Below, one piece after another: positions 5,838 to 6,462 of a stretch of DNA of 6,462 nt (within the stretch, counting starts at the first letter, position 1; each line of letters begins with the position of its first letter). This DNA is from JBDKGV01 sp039798005 (GTDB lineage: Bacteria; Fibrobacterota; Fibrobacteria; UBA5070): positions 1-6,462 of the forward strand of contig JBDKGV010000199.1 in the NCBI GenBank assembly GCA_039798005.1, written 5' to 3'. The translations under genes and the position numbers were made by a program. A model generated the notes under the pieces. It saw nothing but the letters and a program-made list of their open reading frames with translations, did not search any database and had not been told where the DNA came from.

Positions 5838-6462
5838 ATGGCTATGGATCCCAAACTCCTTGCGGACTTGGAAGTTCGCCGCGAGAAGAACTTCAACAGC
5901 GGAACCCCTGAAAAGGTCGCTGCCCGCCACGCCAAGGGCCAGTACACGGCTCGCGAGCGCGTTTCGGCTCTCCTCCAAGACGGTACCTTCCTCGAAATGG
6001 GCGCCCACGCCCAGCACAATTGCCACGAATTCGGCATGGAGAAGAAGGACATCCCGGCGGACGGCGTCATCACCGGCACCGGCTACGTGGACAACCGTCC
6101 CGTCGCGGTGTTCGCTCAGGACTTCCTGACTTCCGGCGGCACGCTGGGCAGCGTGCACGCCCGCAAGATCTGCGACATCCTTGAGATGGCGATGAAGAAC
6201 GGCACTCCGGTCGTGGGCATGAACGACTCGGGCGGCGCCCGCATCCAGGAGGGCGTCGAATCCCTCTCCGGCTACGGAAACGTCTTCTTCCGCAACGTGC
6301 AGCTTTCCGGTGTGGTCCCCCAGATCTCCTTGATCCTGGGCCCTTGCGCCGGTGGTGCGGCCTACTCGCCCGCCCTGTGCGACTTCCTGATCATGACTCG
6401 CAAGAACGCCAGCATGTTCATCTGCGGCCCGGAAGTCATCAAGGCCGTCACCGGCCAGCAGG
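5838..6462 (+). CDS. Biotin-dependent acyl-CoA carboxyltransferase subunit (propionyl-CoA carboxylase beta / methylmalonyl-CoA decarboxylase alpha type), 3' end outside window
   Basis: The visible 208 residues are the N-terminal crotonase-like half of a protein that is usually about 510-520 residues long. The family moves carboxyl groups between biotin and acyl-CoA, either forming methylmalonyl-CoA from propionyl-CoA or decarboxylating it, the latter often coupled to Na+ export. Evidence includes TARERV at 37-42, DGVITGTGYVDNRPV at 75-89, AQDFLTSGGTLG at 93-104, the glycine-rich SGGARIQEGV at 131-140 (acyl-CoA and oxyanion-hole region), GPCAGGAAYSPAL at 168-180, and GPEVIKAVTG at 197-206. The start follows GGGAG (5823-5827) with 10 nt spacing; a second ATG at 5844 is possible. 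The mce neighbour points to propionyl/methylmalonyl-CoA as substrate. PccB and MmdA cannot be told apart without the downstream genes (biotin carboxylase versus membrane decarboxylase subunits). Confidence 0.93.
   Translation, partial: MAMDPKLLADLEVRREKNFNSGTPEKVAARHAKGQYTARERVSALLQDGTFLEMGAHAQHNCHEFGMEKKDIPADGVITGTGYVDNRPVAVFAQDFLTSGGTLGSVHARKICDILEMAMKNGTPVVGMNDSGGARIQEGVESLSGYGNVFFRNVQLSGVVPQISLILGPCAGGAAYSPALCDFLIMTRKNASMFICGPEVIKAVTGQQ

Overview
The window reads as chromosomal DNA from a GC-rich bacterium (coding DNA looks like roughly 60% G+C, judged by eye), with strong Shine-Dalgarno sites and mostly G/C-ending codons. A phylum cannot be fixed from this sequence alone. Propionate/succinate-type metabolism, a short-LID adenylate kinase and a compact HSP90 would fit several Gram-negative or actinobacterial-like lineages; a Fibrobacterota-, myxobacteria- or Gemmatimonadota-type genome is only a guess. 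I see no rRNA, tRNA, CRISPR array, insertion sequence or phage gene.

Layout. Positions 1-4577 are read on the minus strand. From upstream to downstream they hold a small acidic protein of unknown function (4577-4284), a 163-bp gap with promoter-like elements, a full-length HSP90-family chaperone ATPase (4120-2285), and 16 bp later a very large helical-repeat (TPR-like) protein that starts at 2268 and runs off the left edge (756 codons visible, no stop). Positions 4718-6462 are read on the plus strand. They hold an adenylate kinase (4718-5296) ending in a clear rho-independent terminator, then a methylmalonyl-CoA epimerase (5409-5816), and 21 bp later the first 208 codons of a biotin-dependent carboxyltransferase (5838 to the right edge). 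The 140-bp region 4578-4717 is a divergent promoter region.

How the genes work together. The epimerase and carboxyltransferase form an evident operon for the methylmalonyl-CoA/propionyl-CoA branch of succinate-propionate metabolism. The HSP90-like protein and its large repeat partner form a second operon. In eukaryotes HSP90 works with TPR co-chaperones, so a bacterial HSP90-family ATPase encoded directly before a TPR-like protein is the most interesting feature here; that the two proteins interact is an inference from gene order. The adenylate kinase appears to be a single-gene housekeeping unit.
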